NCBI RefSeq assembly: GCF_000147815.2
Contig: NC_015957.1
Coordinates: forward strand, 1,736,001-1,800,000
DNA length: 64,000 nt
From: Streptomyces violaceusniger Tu 4113
GTDB lineage: Bacteria > Actinomycetota > Actinomycetes > Streptomycetales > Streptomycetaceae
Direction of reading: 5' to 3'
Below the pieces are notes generated by a model. The model ran no database searches, was not told the origin of the DNA, and was given only the letters and a program-made list of their open reading frames with translations. This document shows positions 29,101 through 36,918 of this stretch, one piece after another. A program made the translations under genes and the position numbers. Numbering within the stretch: the first letter of the stretch is position 1; the number at the start of each line of letters is the position of its first letter.

Positions 29101-29460
29101 GCCGCGACCCGCCCCGCGCTCGACGCGCCCCTGCCCCGCACCCCCGCGTTGCCCCCGGCCCCGGGCTCCCAGACTTCGGGCTCCCAGGCCCCGGGCTCTC
29201 CGGTCCCTGCGGCCGAGCCCGCCGATCCGGCCGAGGAGCTGGGGCTGACACCCCGGGAGCGGGATGTGCTGCGGCTGGTCGCCGCGGGGCGCAGCAATCG
29301 CCAGATCGCCGAGGAGCTCTTCATCTCGCCCAAGACGGCGAGCGTCCATGTCTCCAACATCCTCGCCAAGCTGGGCGTCTCGGGCCGGGGCGAGGCGGCC
29401 GCCGTGGCCCATCGGCTGCGGCTGGTGGACGGCCTGACCGACGGCGCGGCGGCGCGCTGA
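26200..29460 (+). CDS. Large ATP-binding LuxR-family regulator (LAL type)
   Basis: 1086 residues. An Ala/Gly-rich N-terminus leads to an AAA-type ATPase (FVGRAQELAALEDAL; Walker A GGEAGVGKTR near 80-89; Walker-B-like LVVAIEDLHWAD), a long TPR-like helical region, a Pro-rich linker (PGSQTSGSQAPGSPVPAAEP) and a C-terminal LuxR helix-turn-helix (LTPRERDVLRLVAAGRSNRQI). LAL regulators bind inducers or ATP and activate catabolic or antibiotic genes; the targets here are unknown. GTG 26200 is chosen because GGGAGG lies 7 bases upstream; GTG 26296 or ATG 26314 would remove the Ala-rich arm. No TTA codon was seen. Confidence 0.9.
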   Translation: MRLVMGAGAGAQAVGAEAAGAWAAGAGKAGAAVSVPYAMLEDVHTTSVSPVFVGRAQELAALEDALARATAGEPQVLLIGGEAGVGKTRLIDEFLASAVAAGAVAAVGGCVEIGADGLPFAPVSTVLRSLRRKLGTELDGAAAGQEGELARLLPELGETARASHDGDGRARLFELTVRLLERLAAERTLVVAIEDLHWADRSTRELLGYLFRSLLSARLLVVATYRSDDIHRRHPLRPFLAEVDRMREVRRIEVSRFTRGEVHAQLTGINGAEPERDLVDRIFKRSDGNAFFVEEIARSLNEGCSTGLSESLRDLLLVRVEALPEEAQGVVRILAEGGSSVEYELLRAVARLGEDELIDALRAAVGANILRPTSDDSGYRFRHALMREAVVDDLLPGERSRLNRRFAQALEAEPALVRADERAARLASYWYYAHDPAKALPAVLQASVEARRRYAHAEQLRLLERAMELWEDAPEEIREAQRPVDYAEVYPACGCEDQALRQLDLLAEVVVAAHMSGQRERALAVAKRALRALDGSGDDPLRAAWFWTQQSKLMEGLARGDGWAELSRAQELVRGLPPSPVHADVMAHVAGWTMTHRPGPEGLAAAERAVELARMVGAESTELNARLTLGYFTGDSGDIERGLAEMREVCRQAVALGDVSVLGRCYVNLASALEGVGRSVEAVETAEEGARILDRVGLVDSRAWLYGNLAESLFSLGRWDEAEAAARKTRRLALGTKPHGTAANRLAELALARGEWDTAERELAAAREHYGAHNTEPQYTLQVAGRVIELAAARGRILEVRAVLDQVVEAGFPPGLQRYAWPLLYTAAAAESAARGLPTAEPGRGEALARLRAAAKRVAQPVPVWRAYAAMLQAERERAEGRDRPDLWGEATDAFAALDRPYPLARARHRWAEALLTPGQGAPAQADREHAAELLVQAHAVAEWLGARPLREEIELLARRARLPLASAATRPALDAPLPRTPALPPAPGSQTSGSQAPGSPVPAAEPADPAEELGLTPRERDVLRLVAAGRSNRQIAEELFISPKTASVHVSNILAKLGVSGRGEAAAVAHRLRLVDGLTDGAAAR

Positions 29461-29645
29461 GCACGTGACGGGACGCGCGGGGTGCTGTGACGCGACGCGC
29501 GGGCCGGCGGGCCGCGGACGCGCCCTGACGGGGTTGGCGGGGCGCTGACCGGACGCACGGAGGCGCTGACGGGACGCGCGCGCTGACGGGGCGCGCGGGG
29601 TGCTGACCGGACGCGCGCGCTGACCGGACGCGCGGCGCTCACAGC
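29461..29645. repeat. Degenerate short repeats downstream of the LuxR-type gene
   Basis: Variants of GCTGACSGGACGCGCG recur about eight times in imperfect order over 180 bases. There is no regular spacer or unique insert, so it is not a CRISPR array. It separates the regulator from the oppositely oriented 55-aa gene. Confidence 0.55.
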
Positions 29646-29673
29646 CCGCGCTGTGCGCTGACTGTCCGCCGGG

Positions 29674-29841
29674 TCAGCCCTCTTCGCGGGGCCGGATCAC
29701 CACCCGGCCGGAGTCGAGGTCCACAGGGCCCTTTCCCGGGTCACTGCTGCCCGTCTCGTCGAGCGTGACCTCCAGCCGGTTGCGCTCTTCCTCGGTGTGC
29801 TTGCGGCCGGGTGCGAAGAGCTCCTCGATGAGGTTGAACAT
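29674..29841 (-). CDS. Small acidic DUF6191-like protein
   Basis: 55 residues: MFNLIEELFAPGRKHTEEER followed by LEVTLDETGSSDPGKGPVDLDSGRVVIRPREEG. I recognise the pattern EELFAPGRKHT...DPG.GP.DL.SG.V..R from a short Streptomyces family (DUF6191); the function is unknown. The ATG is at 29841 and GGGGGT lies upstream on the same strand. It is a free-standing gene downstream of the sugar dehydrogenase, possibly in its transcript. Confidence 0.75.
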   Translation of the reverse strand: MFNLIEELFAPGRKHTEEERNRLEVTLDETGSSDPGKGPVDLDSGRVVIRPREEG

Positions 29842-29985
29842 GACGACCCCCGTAGGCGTGCGGCTGCTGCCAGTGTAGGCAGACCGCTCACAGAACGGGC
29901 ACGCCGCGACATGTCCGCCGAACTCGGTGTCATGATCGACCGGTTCACCCTCCCCTCAGCGCCCCTCAGCGGACTCCCTCTCCGC

Positions 29986-31161
29986 TCAGCGGACCTCCAA
30001 CCGCAGGATCCGGTCGTCCTGCTTGCCCGGCTTGCCACGCCCATCTGTATTGCTCGTCGTCAGCCACAGCCCCCCGTCGTCCGCCGCCACCACGCTGCGC
30101 AGCCGTCCGTACTTCCCGTCCAGGAACGACTGCGGCTTCGCCACCGGCTTGTCGCCCTTCAGCGGAATGCGCCACAGCCGCTCACCGCGCAGCCCCGCCA
30201 TCCAGATCGAGCCCTTGGCGAAGGCGATTCCGCTCGGCGAGGCGTCCTTGGGCTTCCACTGCTCGATCGGATCGACAAAGCCCTTCTTACCGGCCTTGCC
30301 CTCGACCTCCGGCCAGCCGTAGTTCTTGCCCGGCTCGATCGGATTGAGCTCGTCCCAGGTGTCCTGGCCGAACTCGGAGGCCCACAGCCGCTTGTCCGCA
30401 TCCCAGGCCAGGCCCTGCACATTGCGGTGACCCCAGGTGTAGACAACCGATTGGGCGTCCGGATTGCGGGGCGCGGGCTCGCCGTCCGGGGTCATCCGCA
30501 GGATCTTGCCGCCGAAGGAGTCCATGTCCTGGGCGAGCCCGCGGTCACCGCTCTCTCCCGTGCCCGCGTAGAGCATCTTGTCCGGGCCGAAAGCGATGCG
30601 GCCGCCGTTGTGAATCGTGCCCTTGGGGATGCCCTTGAAGATCGTGTCCGGGGCGCCCAGTTGATCGCCCGCGGGGCGCTTGTCGTCGTACACCATGCGG
30701 ACGATGCGGTTGTCCGAGTCGGTGGTGAAGTACGCGTAGACCATATGGTCCGCGCCGAAGTCGGAGGAGACCGCCAGCCCCAGCAGCCCGCCCTCACCGG
30801 CGGCGGAGACGCCCGGGACGGACCCCACCTCGGTCTTCTTCCCGGTGTCCGCCGAGACCTTGAAGATCTTCCCGGTGTCCCGCGAGGAGACCAGCAGATC
30901 CCCGCCGGGCAGCGGCGCCAGCCCCCAGGGGGAGTCCAGCTTCGTGGTGAGTGTGCGCACCACCTTCACCGAGCCCTTCGCGGGCGCCGCGGACTCCGTC
31001 GGCGAGGGCTCGCCAGAGGAGGAGCCCCCGCCGCCCGGCTTCGAGGGCGCGGACGAGCGGCCGCCCGGACTGATGATGCTGTCGCCGTCGGACGAGCAGC
31101 CCGCCACGAGCAACACGGCGGCAGCGGCGGCGAGTACAGAGGTCACGCGAGGGCGTCGCAT
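29986..31161 (-). CDS. Secreted lipoprotein PQQ-type glucose/sorbosone dehydrogenase-like protein
   Basis: 391 residues. A lipoprotein signal (VTSVLAAAAAVLLVAGC with lipobox LVAGC) and a Ser/Gly/Pro-rich linker lead to a six-bladed beta-propeller of the soluble glucose dehydrogenase (GSDH) family: LDSPWGLAPLPGGDLLVSSR, EGGLLGLAVSSDF, NGGRIAFGPDKMLYAGTGE and YTWGHRNVQGLAWD with its HRN motif. Substrate and cofactor use are uncertain in actinobacteria. ATG 31161 has GAGAGGA seven to eight bases upstream; ATG 31179 is an alternative. The protein would be anchored outside the membrane. Confidence 0.9.
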   Translation of the reverse strand: MRRPRVTSVLAAAAAVLLVAGCSSDGDSIISPGGRSSAPSKPGGGGSSSGEPSPTESAAPAKGSVKVVRTLTTKLDSPWGLAPLPGGDLLVSSRDTGKIFKVSADTGKKTEVGSVPGVSAAGEGGLLGLAVSSDFGADHMVYAYFTTDSDNRIVRMVYDDKRPAGDQLGAPDTIFKGIPKGTIHNGGRIAFGPDKMLYAGTGESGDRGLAQDMDSFGGKILRMTPDGEPAPRNPDAQSVVYTWGHRNVQGLAWDADKRLWASEFGQDTWDELNPIEPGKNYGWPEVEGKAGKKGFVDPIEQWKPKDASPSGIAFAKGSIWMAGLRGERLWRIPLKGDKPVAKPQSFLDGKYGRLRSVVAADDGGLWLTTSNTDGRGKPGKQDDRILRLEVR

Positions 31162-31246
31162 GGTCGGATTCCTCTCCATGGGCACGTGTGCCGCGGCACG
31201 GCACTGATTCTTATACACCGCTGCCCTGCGCCGGGTTCCCATCCCC

Positions 31247-31341
31247 GAACCGGACCCGGACCAGAGCCAAGCCCGGACCAGAGCCTGGCCCGGACCACAG
31301 AGCCAGACCCAGACCACAGAGCCAGGCCCGGACCAGAGCCC
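31247..31341. repeat. Short degenerate tandem repeat CCCGGACCAGAGCC
   Basis: About six imperfect copies of CCCGGACCAGAGCC/CAGACCACAGAGCC fill the interval between the end of the aldo/keto reductase gene and the sugar-dehydrogenase start. It probably reflects slipped-strand expansion in non-coding DNA, close to the promoter of the lipoprotein gene. Confidence 0.65.
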
Positions 31342-31353
31342 GCACGCGGCGCC

Positions 31354-32352
31354 TCAGTCCCACGACCCGCGCGCCGGCGGCAGCTCCGCGATCTCCGCGA
31401 GGTCCTCGTGCGAGAGCGGCACATCGGCCGCCGCGCAGTTCTCCGCCGCCCACCGCTCCCGTTTCGTCCCCGGCACCGGCACCACATGCGGCCCCTGCGC
31501 CAGCAGCCAGGCCAGGGCCACCTGCGCCGGGGTCACCTCGTCCCCGTGCCGCTGGGCGACCCGTCGCAGACCGGCCACGATCGGCTGGTTCGCGGCCATC
31601 ATCTCCGCCGTGAACCGCGGATGCCGGGCCCGCATGTCGTCCGGCTCGAAGCCCTGCCCCGGAGTCAGCGTCCCGCTCAGGAAGCCGTTGCCGAGCGGCA
31701 TCGCCGCCAGGAAGCCCACCCCGCGCGAGGCGCACCACGGCACCAGCGCCTCCAGGGCGTCGGGCGACCACACCGACAGCTCCGCCTGTACACAGCTCAC
31801 CGGAAAGACCTGCTGGACCCGCTCCAGTTGGCGCACCGTGGCGTCGTGCATCCGCGCGCCCGCCCTCCGCTGCGCCCGCGCACCCACGGCGCACAGTCCC
31901 AGCGCCCGCACCTTCCCGGCCGCGACCAGCTCCGCCATCGCGCCCCAGGTCTCCTCTATGGGCACCTCCGGGTCGGCCCGGTGCAGTTGGTAGAGGTCGA
32001 TCACATCGGTCTGCAGCCGGCGCAGCGAGGCGTCGCAGGCCCGTTTCACATAGCCGGGCCGCCCGTTGGCCACGATGTGCTGCTCGCCCACCAGCAGTCC
32101 GCATTTGGTGGACACGAAGGCGTCCGCCCGCCGCTCCTTGAGCACCCGCCCCATCAGCAGCTCATTGGTGAAGGGGCCGTACATGTCGGCGGTGTCCAGC
32201 AGGCTCGTGCCCGAGTCGAGCGCGGTGTGCACGGCGCGCACCGAAGTCTCGCCACTGCGCTGCGAAGCGGTGTACGCCCAGCTCATCGGCATGCATCCCA
32301 GGCCGATCGCACCCACTTCGAGCGCCGCCGCTCCGATTCTCCTGCGCTTCAC
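31354..32352 (-). CDS. Aldo/keto reductase
   Basis: 332 residues of (beta/alpha)8 aldo/keto reductase fold, NADPH-dependent carbonyl reduction. The catalytic tetrad is visible: Asp and Tyr in LLDTADMYGP, Lys in VSTKCG and His in LYQLHRADP. NADP-binding residues are in VPVPGTKRERWAAENCAA. The substrate is unknown. The start is GTG 32352 (KRRRIGAAALEVGAIGLGCM), with GGGAGGGG upstream; a longer in-frame ATG at 32430 would overlap the divergent gene. It lies ahead of the lipoprotein dehydrogenase on the same strand. Confidence 0.88.
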   Translation of the reverse strand: MKRRRIGAAALEVGAIGLGCMPMSWAYTASQRSGETSVRAVHTALDSGTSLLDTADMYGPFTNELLMGRVLKERRADAFVSTKCGLLVGEQHIVANGRPGYVKRACDASLRRLQTDVIDLYQLHRADPEVPIEETWGAMAELVAAGKVRALGLCAVGARAQRRAGARMHDATVRQLERVQQVFPVSCVQAELSVWSPDALEALVPWCASRGVGFLAAMPLGNGFLSGTLTPGQGFEPDDMRARHPRFTAEMMAANQPIVAGLRRVAQRHGDEVTPAQVALAWLLAQGPHVVPVPGTKRERWAAENCAAADVPLSHEDLAEIAELPPARGSWD

Positions 32353-32416
32353 CTCGCCTGACCCCTCCCGTTCCCTCGGACCCCAAACTAACCTCTGCAG
32401 GCCGCCGGTGATCGCA

Positions 32417-32428
32417 TAGCCTCCTGGC
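32417..32428 (+). promoter_or_regulatory. Candidate -10 box for a leaderless hydroxyacid-dehydrogenase transcript
   Basis: TAGCCT (32417-32422) stands six bases before the ATG at 32429 with no ribosome site between, as in leaderless Streptomyces promoters. Confidence 0.45.
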
Positions 32429-33427
32429 ATGAGTGCAGATCACAGCGATACGTTCCGCCAGCACGATGCGACTCAGGGTTCATCCGAAGCGCGCGACCTG
32501 GTGTGGCTGCCCATCCCGCCCGAGGAGATCGACGGCCTGCCCGACACCCTCGAATACGCCCACTGGGACGGCGGCCCCGACTTCCCCACCGACCCGGCGC
32601 GCTGCGCGTTCTACTGCGTCCCGTACATGAAGCCGCCGCAGGTGTGCACCCGCCCGCTGTCGGCCATGACCAACCTGCGGGTAGTGCAGACCCTCACCGC
32701 CGGAATAGACCACATCAAGCCCGCGCTGGCGGACCTCGCCCCCGGGGTACGGCTGTGCAACGCACGCGGGGTGCACGACGCGAGCACCGCCGAGCTCGCC
32801 CTCACCCTGATCCTGGCCTCGCTGCGCGGTATCCCCGACTTCGTCCGGGGCCAGGACGCCGAGGAGTGGCGCTCCGGCTTCCGCCCCGCGCTCGCCGACA
32901 AGTCCGTACTGATCGTCGGCTACGGGGCCATCGGCAGCGCGATCGAGGACCGGCTTGTGCCCTTTGAGTGCGAGCGGGTGGCGCGCGTCGCGCGCTCCCC
33001 GCGCACGACCGAGCGCGGCCCGGTGCATCCGATCGACCAACTGCCCCAATTGCTTCCGGAGGCCGATGTGGTGGTGCTGGTGACCCCGCTCACCGAGGCC
33101 ACCCGCGGCCTGGCCGGGTCGGAGTTCCTCTCGCGGATGAAGGACGGGGCGCTGCTGGTGAACGTCTCCCGTGGTGGGGTCGTGGACACCAAGGCCCTGC
33201 TCACCGAGGTGGAGTCGGGCCGGCTGCGGGCCGCGCTCGATGTGACCGACCCCGAACCACTGCCCGCCGGGCATCCGCTGTGGCACGCTCCAGGGGTGCT
33301 CATCTCCCCGCATGTGGGCGGCCCCACGTCGGCCTTCCTCCCGCGCGCCAAGCGGCTGTTGAGGGATCAGCTCAACCGCTTCGCACGCGGCGAGTCGCTG
33401 GCACATCTCGTCGCCACGACGGGGTAG
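32429..33427 (+). CDS. D-isomer-specific 2-hydroxyacid dehydrogenase family protein
   Basis: 332 residues with the NAD-binding VGYGAIGSAIEDRL (GxGxxG) near 157-170, the family signatures ADVVVLVTPLTEATRGL and LVNVSRGGVVDTKAL, catalytic Arg in NVSRGG and Glu/His in DVTDPEPLPAGHPLW and ISPHVGG. It reduces a 2-keto acid (or oxidises a D-2-hydroxy acid) with NAD(P)H; the substrate is unknown. The catalytic domain is short, like the phosphite/glyoxylate group. The gene is divergent from the aldo/keto reductase across about 75 bases. Confidence 0.9.
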   Translation: MSADHSDTFRQHDATQGSSEARDLVWLPIPPEEIDGLPDTLEYAHWDGGPDFPTDPARCAFYCVPYMKPPQVCTRPLSAMTNLRVVQTLTAGIDHIKPALADLAPGVRLCNARGVHDASTAELALTLILASLRGIPDFVRGQDAEEWRSGFRPALADKSVLIVGYGAIGSAIEDRLVPFECERVARVARSPRTTERGPVHPIDQLPQLLPEADVVVLVTPLTEATRGLAGSEFLSRMKDGALLVNVSRGGVVDTKALLTEVESGRLRAALDVTDPEPLPAGHPLWHAPGVLISPHVGGPTSAFLPRAKRLLRDQLNRFARGESLAHLVATTG

Positions 33428-33584
33428 ACATGCCTCTGGCACCACATACAGGCACCGATTGACTCCACTGCGTATATACAACGCCGTAGTCGGTTACGGA
33501 CCGTAGATGGCCTATGTCCCTGAGTGACCAGTCTGGTGTATCGTCCCGAGCGGGGGCTGCGCCACTGACCTGACGGCGTCAGCG

Positions 33585-36500
33585 ATGGACCGGAACTCGA
33601 GGGGGGCGACGGGCGATGTATGGCCGATGGACCGACAACCCGACGCAGCTCAGGCGTCGACCGCGACACTTCCGCGCAGCCGCGCGGATCTCCAACTCGA
33701 CGAGGCCCGCGGGGATACCACTCCCGGGGTCCCCGCGGCGCCAGTGGTCCGCCACACAGTGGATGGCAGTCCAGTGAGCGCCATGGGAGCGGTGCTCGCC
33801 CGGCCGTCGGTCTCCGGCGGCGGTGCCGGGCTGTTACCGCAAGTGGTCCTCGCCCTGGTCTGTGGCGGTTATGCGGCGGGTGCGGTCCTCGGCTGGGGAT
33901 CGTCCCAACTCGCGCTCGTCATGGGTGACTTCGGACTCAGCGCGGCAGCGCTCGCCGCCGCGGTGTCCTGTCTGTGGCACGGCCGCCGGCACGCCGGGCG
34001 ACTGCGCCCGGCCTGGCTGCTGTTCGCCGCCTCCTCGGCCATGGCCGCGCTGGGCAACGGCGTTTGGGGCTGGTACGAGGTGGTGCTCGGCCATCCCGTG
34101 CCGACCCCCTCGGCCGCCGACTTCTGCTTTCTGCTCTTCGCCCCGCCCGCCATCGTCGGGATGCTGGTGCTCGCCAAGCGCCCCACGAGCCGGGCCCGGT
34201 GGATCTGCCTGGGGCTGGACGCCTGGCTGATCGCCGGATCGCTGGTGACCCTCTCCTGGAGCCTCGCGCTCGCCCACACCGGGCAGTTCGGCGGGGACGG
34301 CGCCTCCGTGGCCCGCGGGGCCCTTGCACTCGCCTATCCGCTGCTGGACATCGTGCTCGTCAGCATGGTGATCGTGCTCCACTTCCGGCGCTCGACGGGC
34401 AACCGATCCGCGGTCAACACCGCGATCGCCGCCTTCGCGCTCACCGTGCTGTGCGACGCGCTGTTCACCTCACCACTGCTGCGTGAGCACTACCGCTCCG
34501 GGCAGATACTCGACGCCGGGTGGTTCGCCGGCTCCGCGCTGCTGGCCTACGCCCCGTGGGTGGCCCGCCGCGAGGCCGCCCAGGACCCGCCGTCGGCGCG
34601 CCGCACCCCGCAGCAGAGCGTCCCCATCGCGGGCTCGCTCGCCGCACTCGCGCCGTATCTCGCCGCCGCCGTCTGCACCCTGGGGGTCCTGTTCAACGTG
34701 ATGGACGGCCGGCCGATCGACGGGGTGGTGCTCTCCACCGCCTGCGCGGTCGTGCTGGCGCTCGTCGTCCGACAAGCGATCATGCTGATGGACAACATCA
34801 GGCTCACCCAGGAGCTCGCCGAGAAGGAGAATCACTTCCGCTCCCTGGTGCAGAGCTCCAGCGATGTGATCATGATCGCCGCACCCACCGGAGTCCTGCG
34901 CTACGTCAGCCCGGCCGCCACCGGGGTCTACGGCCGCGACGCGGACGAGATGGTCGGCTCCGAGCTGGCCTCCCTCATCCACCCCGAGGACCTCGGATCC
35001 GTGGTCCACGAGGTCCGCCGGTTCCTGGCCGCCGCACCGGGCGAGGAGCCCACGACGCGCATCGAGTGCCGCTTCCGCTCCGGCTCCGGCGACTGGCTCA
35101 ACGTGGAGTCCACGATCAACCGCCACCACGGCGGGCTGATCTTCAACAGCCGCGATGTCACCGAGCGGGTCCGGCTCCAGGCCCAGCTCCAGCACAACGC
35201 CGAGCACGACCCGCTCACCGATCTGCCCAACCGCGCCCTGTTCACCCGCCGGGTCCGGCACGCCGTCGGAGGCCGCCGCCGTACGGACGCCGGCACCGCC
35301 GTGTTCTTCATCGACCTCGACGGCTTCAAGGCGGTCAACGACACCGTCGGCCACCACGCCGGTGACGAGCTGCTCGTCCAGGCCGCCCGCCGGCTCCAGG
35401 AGTCCGTGCGGTCCGGGTCCGGCGACTGCGCGGCCCGGCTCGGGGGCGACGAGTTCGCCACCCTGATCATCGGCGACGGCGACGGCGCGGGGGACGCGGG
35501 CGCCCGCGAGCAGCGCATCATGGAGATCGCCGACCGGCTGCGGGTCCGGCTCTCCCAGCCCTACCGGGTCGAGGGCGGCACCGAGGTCCGCGTGGCCGCC
35601 AGCATCGGCGTCGCCTTCGCCGAGCCCGGCACCAGCCCCGGCGCCCTGATGCGCAACGCCGACCTGGCGATGTACCGCGCCAAGGCCGCGGGCAAGAACC
35701 GCGTCGAGCTGTACGCACCGCAGATGCAGGCCGAGGTGGCGCGCCGCGCCGAGGTCGCCACCAGACTCCGTGCCGCCCTGCACGACGGGGAGTTCGTGCT
35801 GCTGCACCAACCCGTCGTCGAGCTGACCAGCGGCCGGATCACCGCCGTCGCGGCGCAGGCCCGCTGGCGCTCGGCCCAGGGGATCCTGTTCACCCCCGCC
35901 GAGTTCCTCCGGGTCGCCGACAACGGCCGTGGGGGCGGTGAGGACACGGCCCGCACCGCCGAGCTGTCCCGCTGGATGCTGGAGGCGGCCGTCGAGCAGG
36001 CCGCCCAGCGGCGCCGCGACGGCCATCCGGTCCCGGTCTGCGTACGGCTCCCCGCGAGCCGGCTGGTGGACAAGTCGTTGCCGCCCAAGGCCGTGGAGAC
36101 CCTGCTGGCCCGCCATGGGCTGCCGTCCGGCGCGCTGATCCTGGAGCTGACCGACAGCGATCCACGGGTGCCGCTCGACGAGCTGGAGCACCGCCTCGGC
36201 GCGCTGCGCCGTCTGGGGGTGCGGATCGCCCTCGACGGCTTCGGCAGCGGCTATGCCGCCATCAGGGCACTGCGCAGGCTCCCCATCGATGTGCTGAAAC
36301 TGGACCCCGGGCTGGTCGAGGGAGTGGTGGAGTCCTCACGGCTCCACAAGATCACCGCTGGGCTGCTGAGGATCGCCGGAGACCTCGGAATGCAGTCCAT
36401 CGCAGAGGGGGTGGAGTTGCCCGAGCAGATCGTCACCCTGCGCGGTATGGGATGCACCCACGCCCAAGGGGCGGCCTTCAGTGGACCGCTGGACGAGCAC

Positions 36501-36695
36501 CGGCTGCGCCGGGCCCTGCTGCGCGGCGGCTATCCCGTCCCGCGTTCGGAGCCGCCGCTGCTCGTCGGCGGCGCCCTGCCGATCCGGTACGGCGGTCACA
36601 CCGGGCATGGTGGCTCCCACGGTCCGCGCCGTACGGAGCCGCACACCCACCCGCCGACCCGCTCAAATACTGAGACGCCCGTCCCACCCACTTGA
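33585..36695 (+). CDS. cdgE: Membrane PAS-GGDEF-EAL protein, probable CdgE diguanylate cyclase
   Basis: 1036 residues: about ten membrane helices (80-400), a PAS domain ([20 protein letters not shown] to [10 protein letters not shown]), GGDEF and EAL domains. The GGDEF site is intact (G620-F624). The EAL domain has lost key residues: the EAL position reads VAAQARW, the usual DDFG reads LDGFGSGY and ELTDS replaces ExTE, so hydrolysis is unlikely and the net activity should be synthesis. Position just before ilvB matches what I recall for CdgE of S. coelicolor. ATG 33585 or 33627 could start it; GAGGGGGG precedes the latter distantly. Leu84 is a TTA codon (33834-33836), implying bldA dependence. 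Confidence 0.87.
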   Translation: MDRNSRGATGDVWPMDRQPDAAQASTATLPRSRADLQLDEARGDTTPGVPAAPVVRHTVDGSPVSAMGAVLARPSVSGGGAGLLPQVVLALVCGGYAAGAVLGWGSSQLALVMGDFGLSAAALAAAVSCLWHGRRHAGRLRPAWLLFAASSAMAALGNGVWGWYEVVLGHPVPTPSAADFCFLLFAPPAIVGMLVLAKRPTSRARWICLGLDAWLIAGSLVTLSWSLALAHTGQFGGDGASVARGALALAYPLLDIVLVSMVIVLHFRRSTGNRSAVNTAIAAFALTVLCDALFTSPLLREHYRSGQILDAGWFAGSALLAYAPWVARREAAQDPPSARRTPQQSVPIAGSLAALAPYLAAAVCTLGVLFNVMDGRPIDGVVLSTACAVVLALVVRQAIMLMDNIRLTQELAEKENHFRSLVQSSSDVIMIAAPTGVLRYVSPAATGVYGRDADEMVGSELASLIHPEDLGSVVHEVRRFLAAAPGEEPTTRIECRFRSGSGDWLNVESTINRHHGGLIFNSRDVTERVRLQAQLQHNAEHDPLTDLPNRALFTRRVRHAVGGRRRTDAGTAVFFIDLDGFKAVNDTVGHHAGDELLVQAARRLQESVRSGSGDCAARLGGDEFATLIIGDGDGAGDAGAREQRIMEIADRLRVRLSQPYRVEGGTEVRVAASIGVAFAEPGTSPGALMRNADLAMYRAKAAGKNRVELYAPQMQAEVARRAEVATRLRAALHDGEFVLLHQPVVELTSGRITAVAAQARWRSAQGILFTPAEFLRVADNGRGGGEDTARTAELSRWMLEAAVEQAAQRRRDGHPVPVCVRLPASRLVDKSLPPKAVETLLARHGLPSGALILELTDSDPRVPLDELEHRLGALRRLGVRIALDGFGSGYAAIRALRRLPIDVLKLDPGLVEGVVESSRLHKITAGLLRIAGDLGMQSIAEGVELPEQIVTLRGMGCTHAQGAAFSGPLDEHRLRRALLRGGYPVPRSEPPLLVGGALPIRYGGHTGHGGSHGPRRTEPHTHPPTRSNTETPVPPT

Positions 36696-36728
36696 CACCC
36701 GATATGCGCGGGGGGGAGGGTCGGAGCC

Positions 36729-36770
36729 ATGCGCACCCGAATTCTCGTACTTGGACAGCGCGTCGGCTGA
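36729..36770 (+). CDS. ilvB leader peptide ([13 protein letters not shown])
   Basis: 13 codons ending TGA, containing the run Ile-Leu-Val-Leu and a later Val. GGAGG (36715-36719) is nine bases upstream. A ribosome stalled on these codons when branched-chain aminoacyl-tRNA is scarce should prevent the downstream terminator, the classical attenuation scheme. A near-identical leader is remembered from other Streptomyces ilvB genes. Confidence 0.85.
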   Translation: MRTRILVLGQRVG

Positions 36771-36792
36771 GCAGGGCTCATCGAAGCCCTGC
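36771..36792 (+). promoter_or_regulatory. Pause/antiterminator-region hairpin in the ilvB leader
   Basis: GCAGGGCT (36771-36778) and AGCCCTGC (36785-36792) pair perfectly over CATCGA, starting at the base after the leader stop codon. Next to it GACCCTC (36794-36800) is complementary to GAGGGTC (36716-36722) at the leader ribosome site, giving an alternative long-range pairing. Confidence 0.65.
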
Positions 36793-36811
36793 GGACCCTC
36801 ACCGGCGCGCT

Positions 36812-36846
36812 CCCCTCGCTTGCCTTTACGGCACGAGGGGTTTTTT
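36812..36846 (+). terminator. ilvB attenuator terminator
   Basis: CCCCTCG (36812-36818) plus TGCC pairs with GGCA plus CGAGGGG (36834-36840), a stem of eleven pairs with a two-base bulge and loop TTTAC, followed by TTTTTT (36841-36846). A true T-run terminator, rare in this genome, 73 bases before the ilvB start. Confidence 0.9.
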
Positions 36847-36918
36847 GTTGCACCGGCAGGGCCCGGTGCACCGCCCCGCCCCTTCCCTCCCGCACCGAAC
36901 CTCATCTTCGAGAAGAGA

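Noticed and set aside
23505..29412. Long antisense frames over the MMPL and LuxR-type genes (up to ~940 codons)
   Set aside because: Same codon-bias artefact; low-complexity Gly/Arg/His-rich translations without family motifs.
29461..29645. Possible CRISPR array in the short repeats after the LuxR-type gene
   Set aside because: Units are irregular, directly abutting and lack unique spacers; no cas genes are in the window.
32353..32430. Upstream extension of the aldo/keto reductase to ATG 32430
   Set aside because: It would overlap the divergent gene's promoter and start and adds no conserved residues; GTG 32352 gives the normal N-terminus.
36692..36697. TTGACA overlapping the cdgE stop as the -35 of the ilvB promoter
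   Set aside because: No -10-like sequence lies 16-19 bases downstream (the position is GGAGGG), so it may be coincidence.
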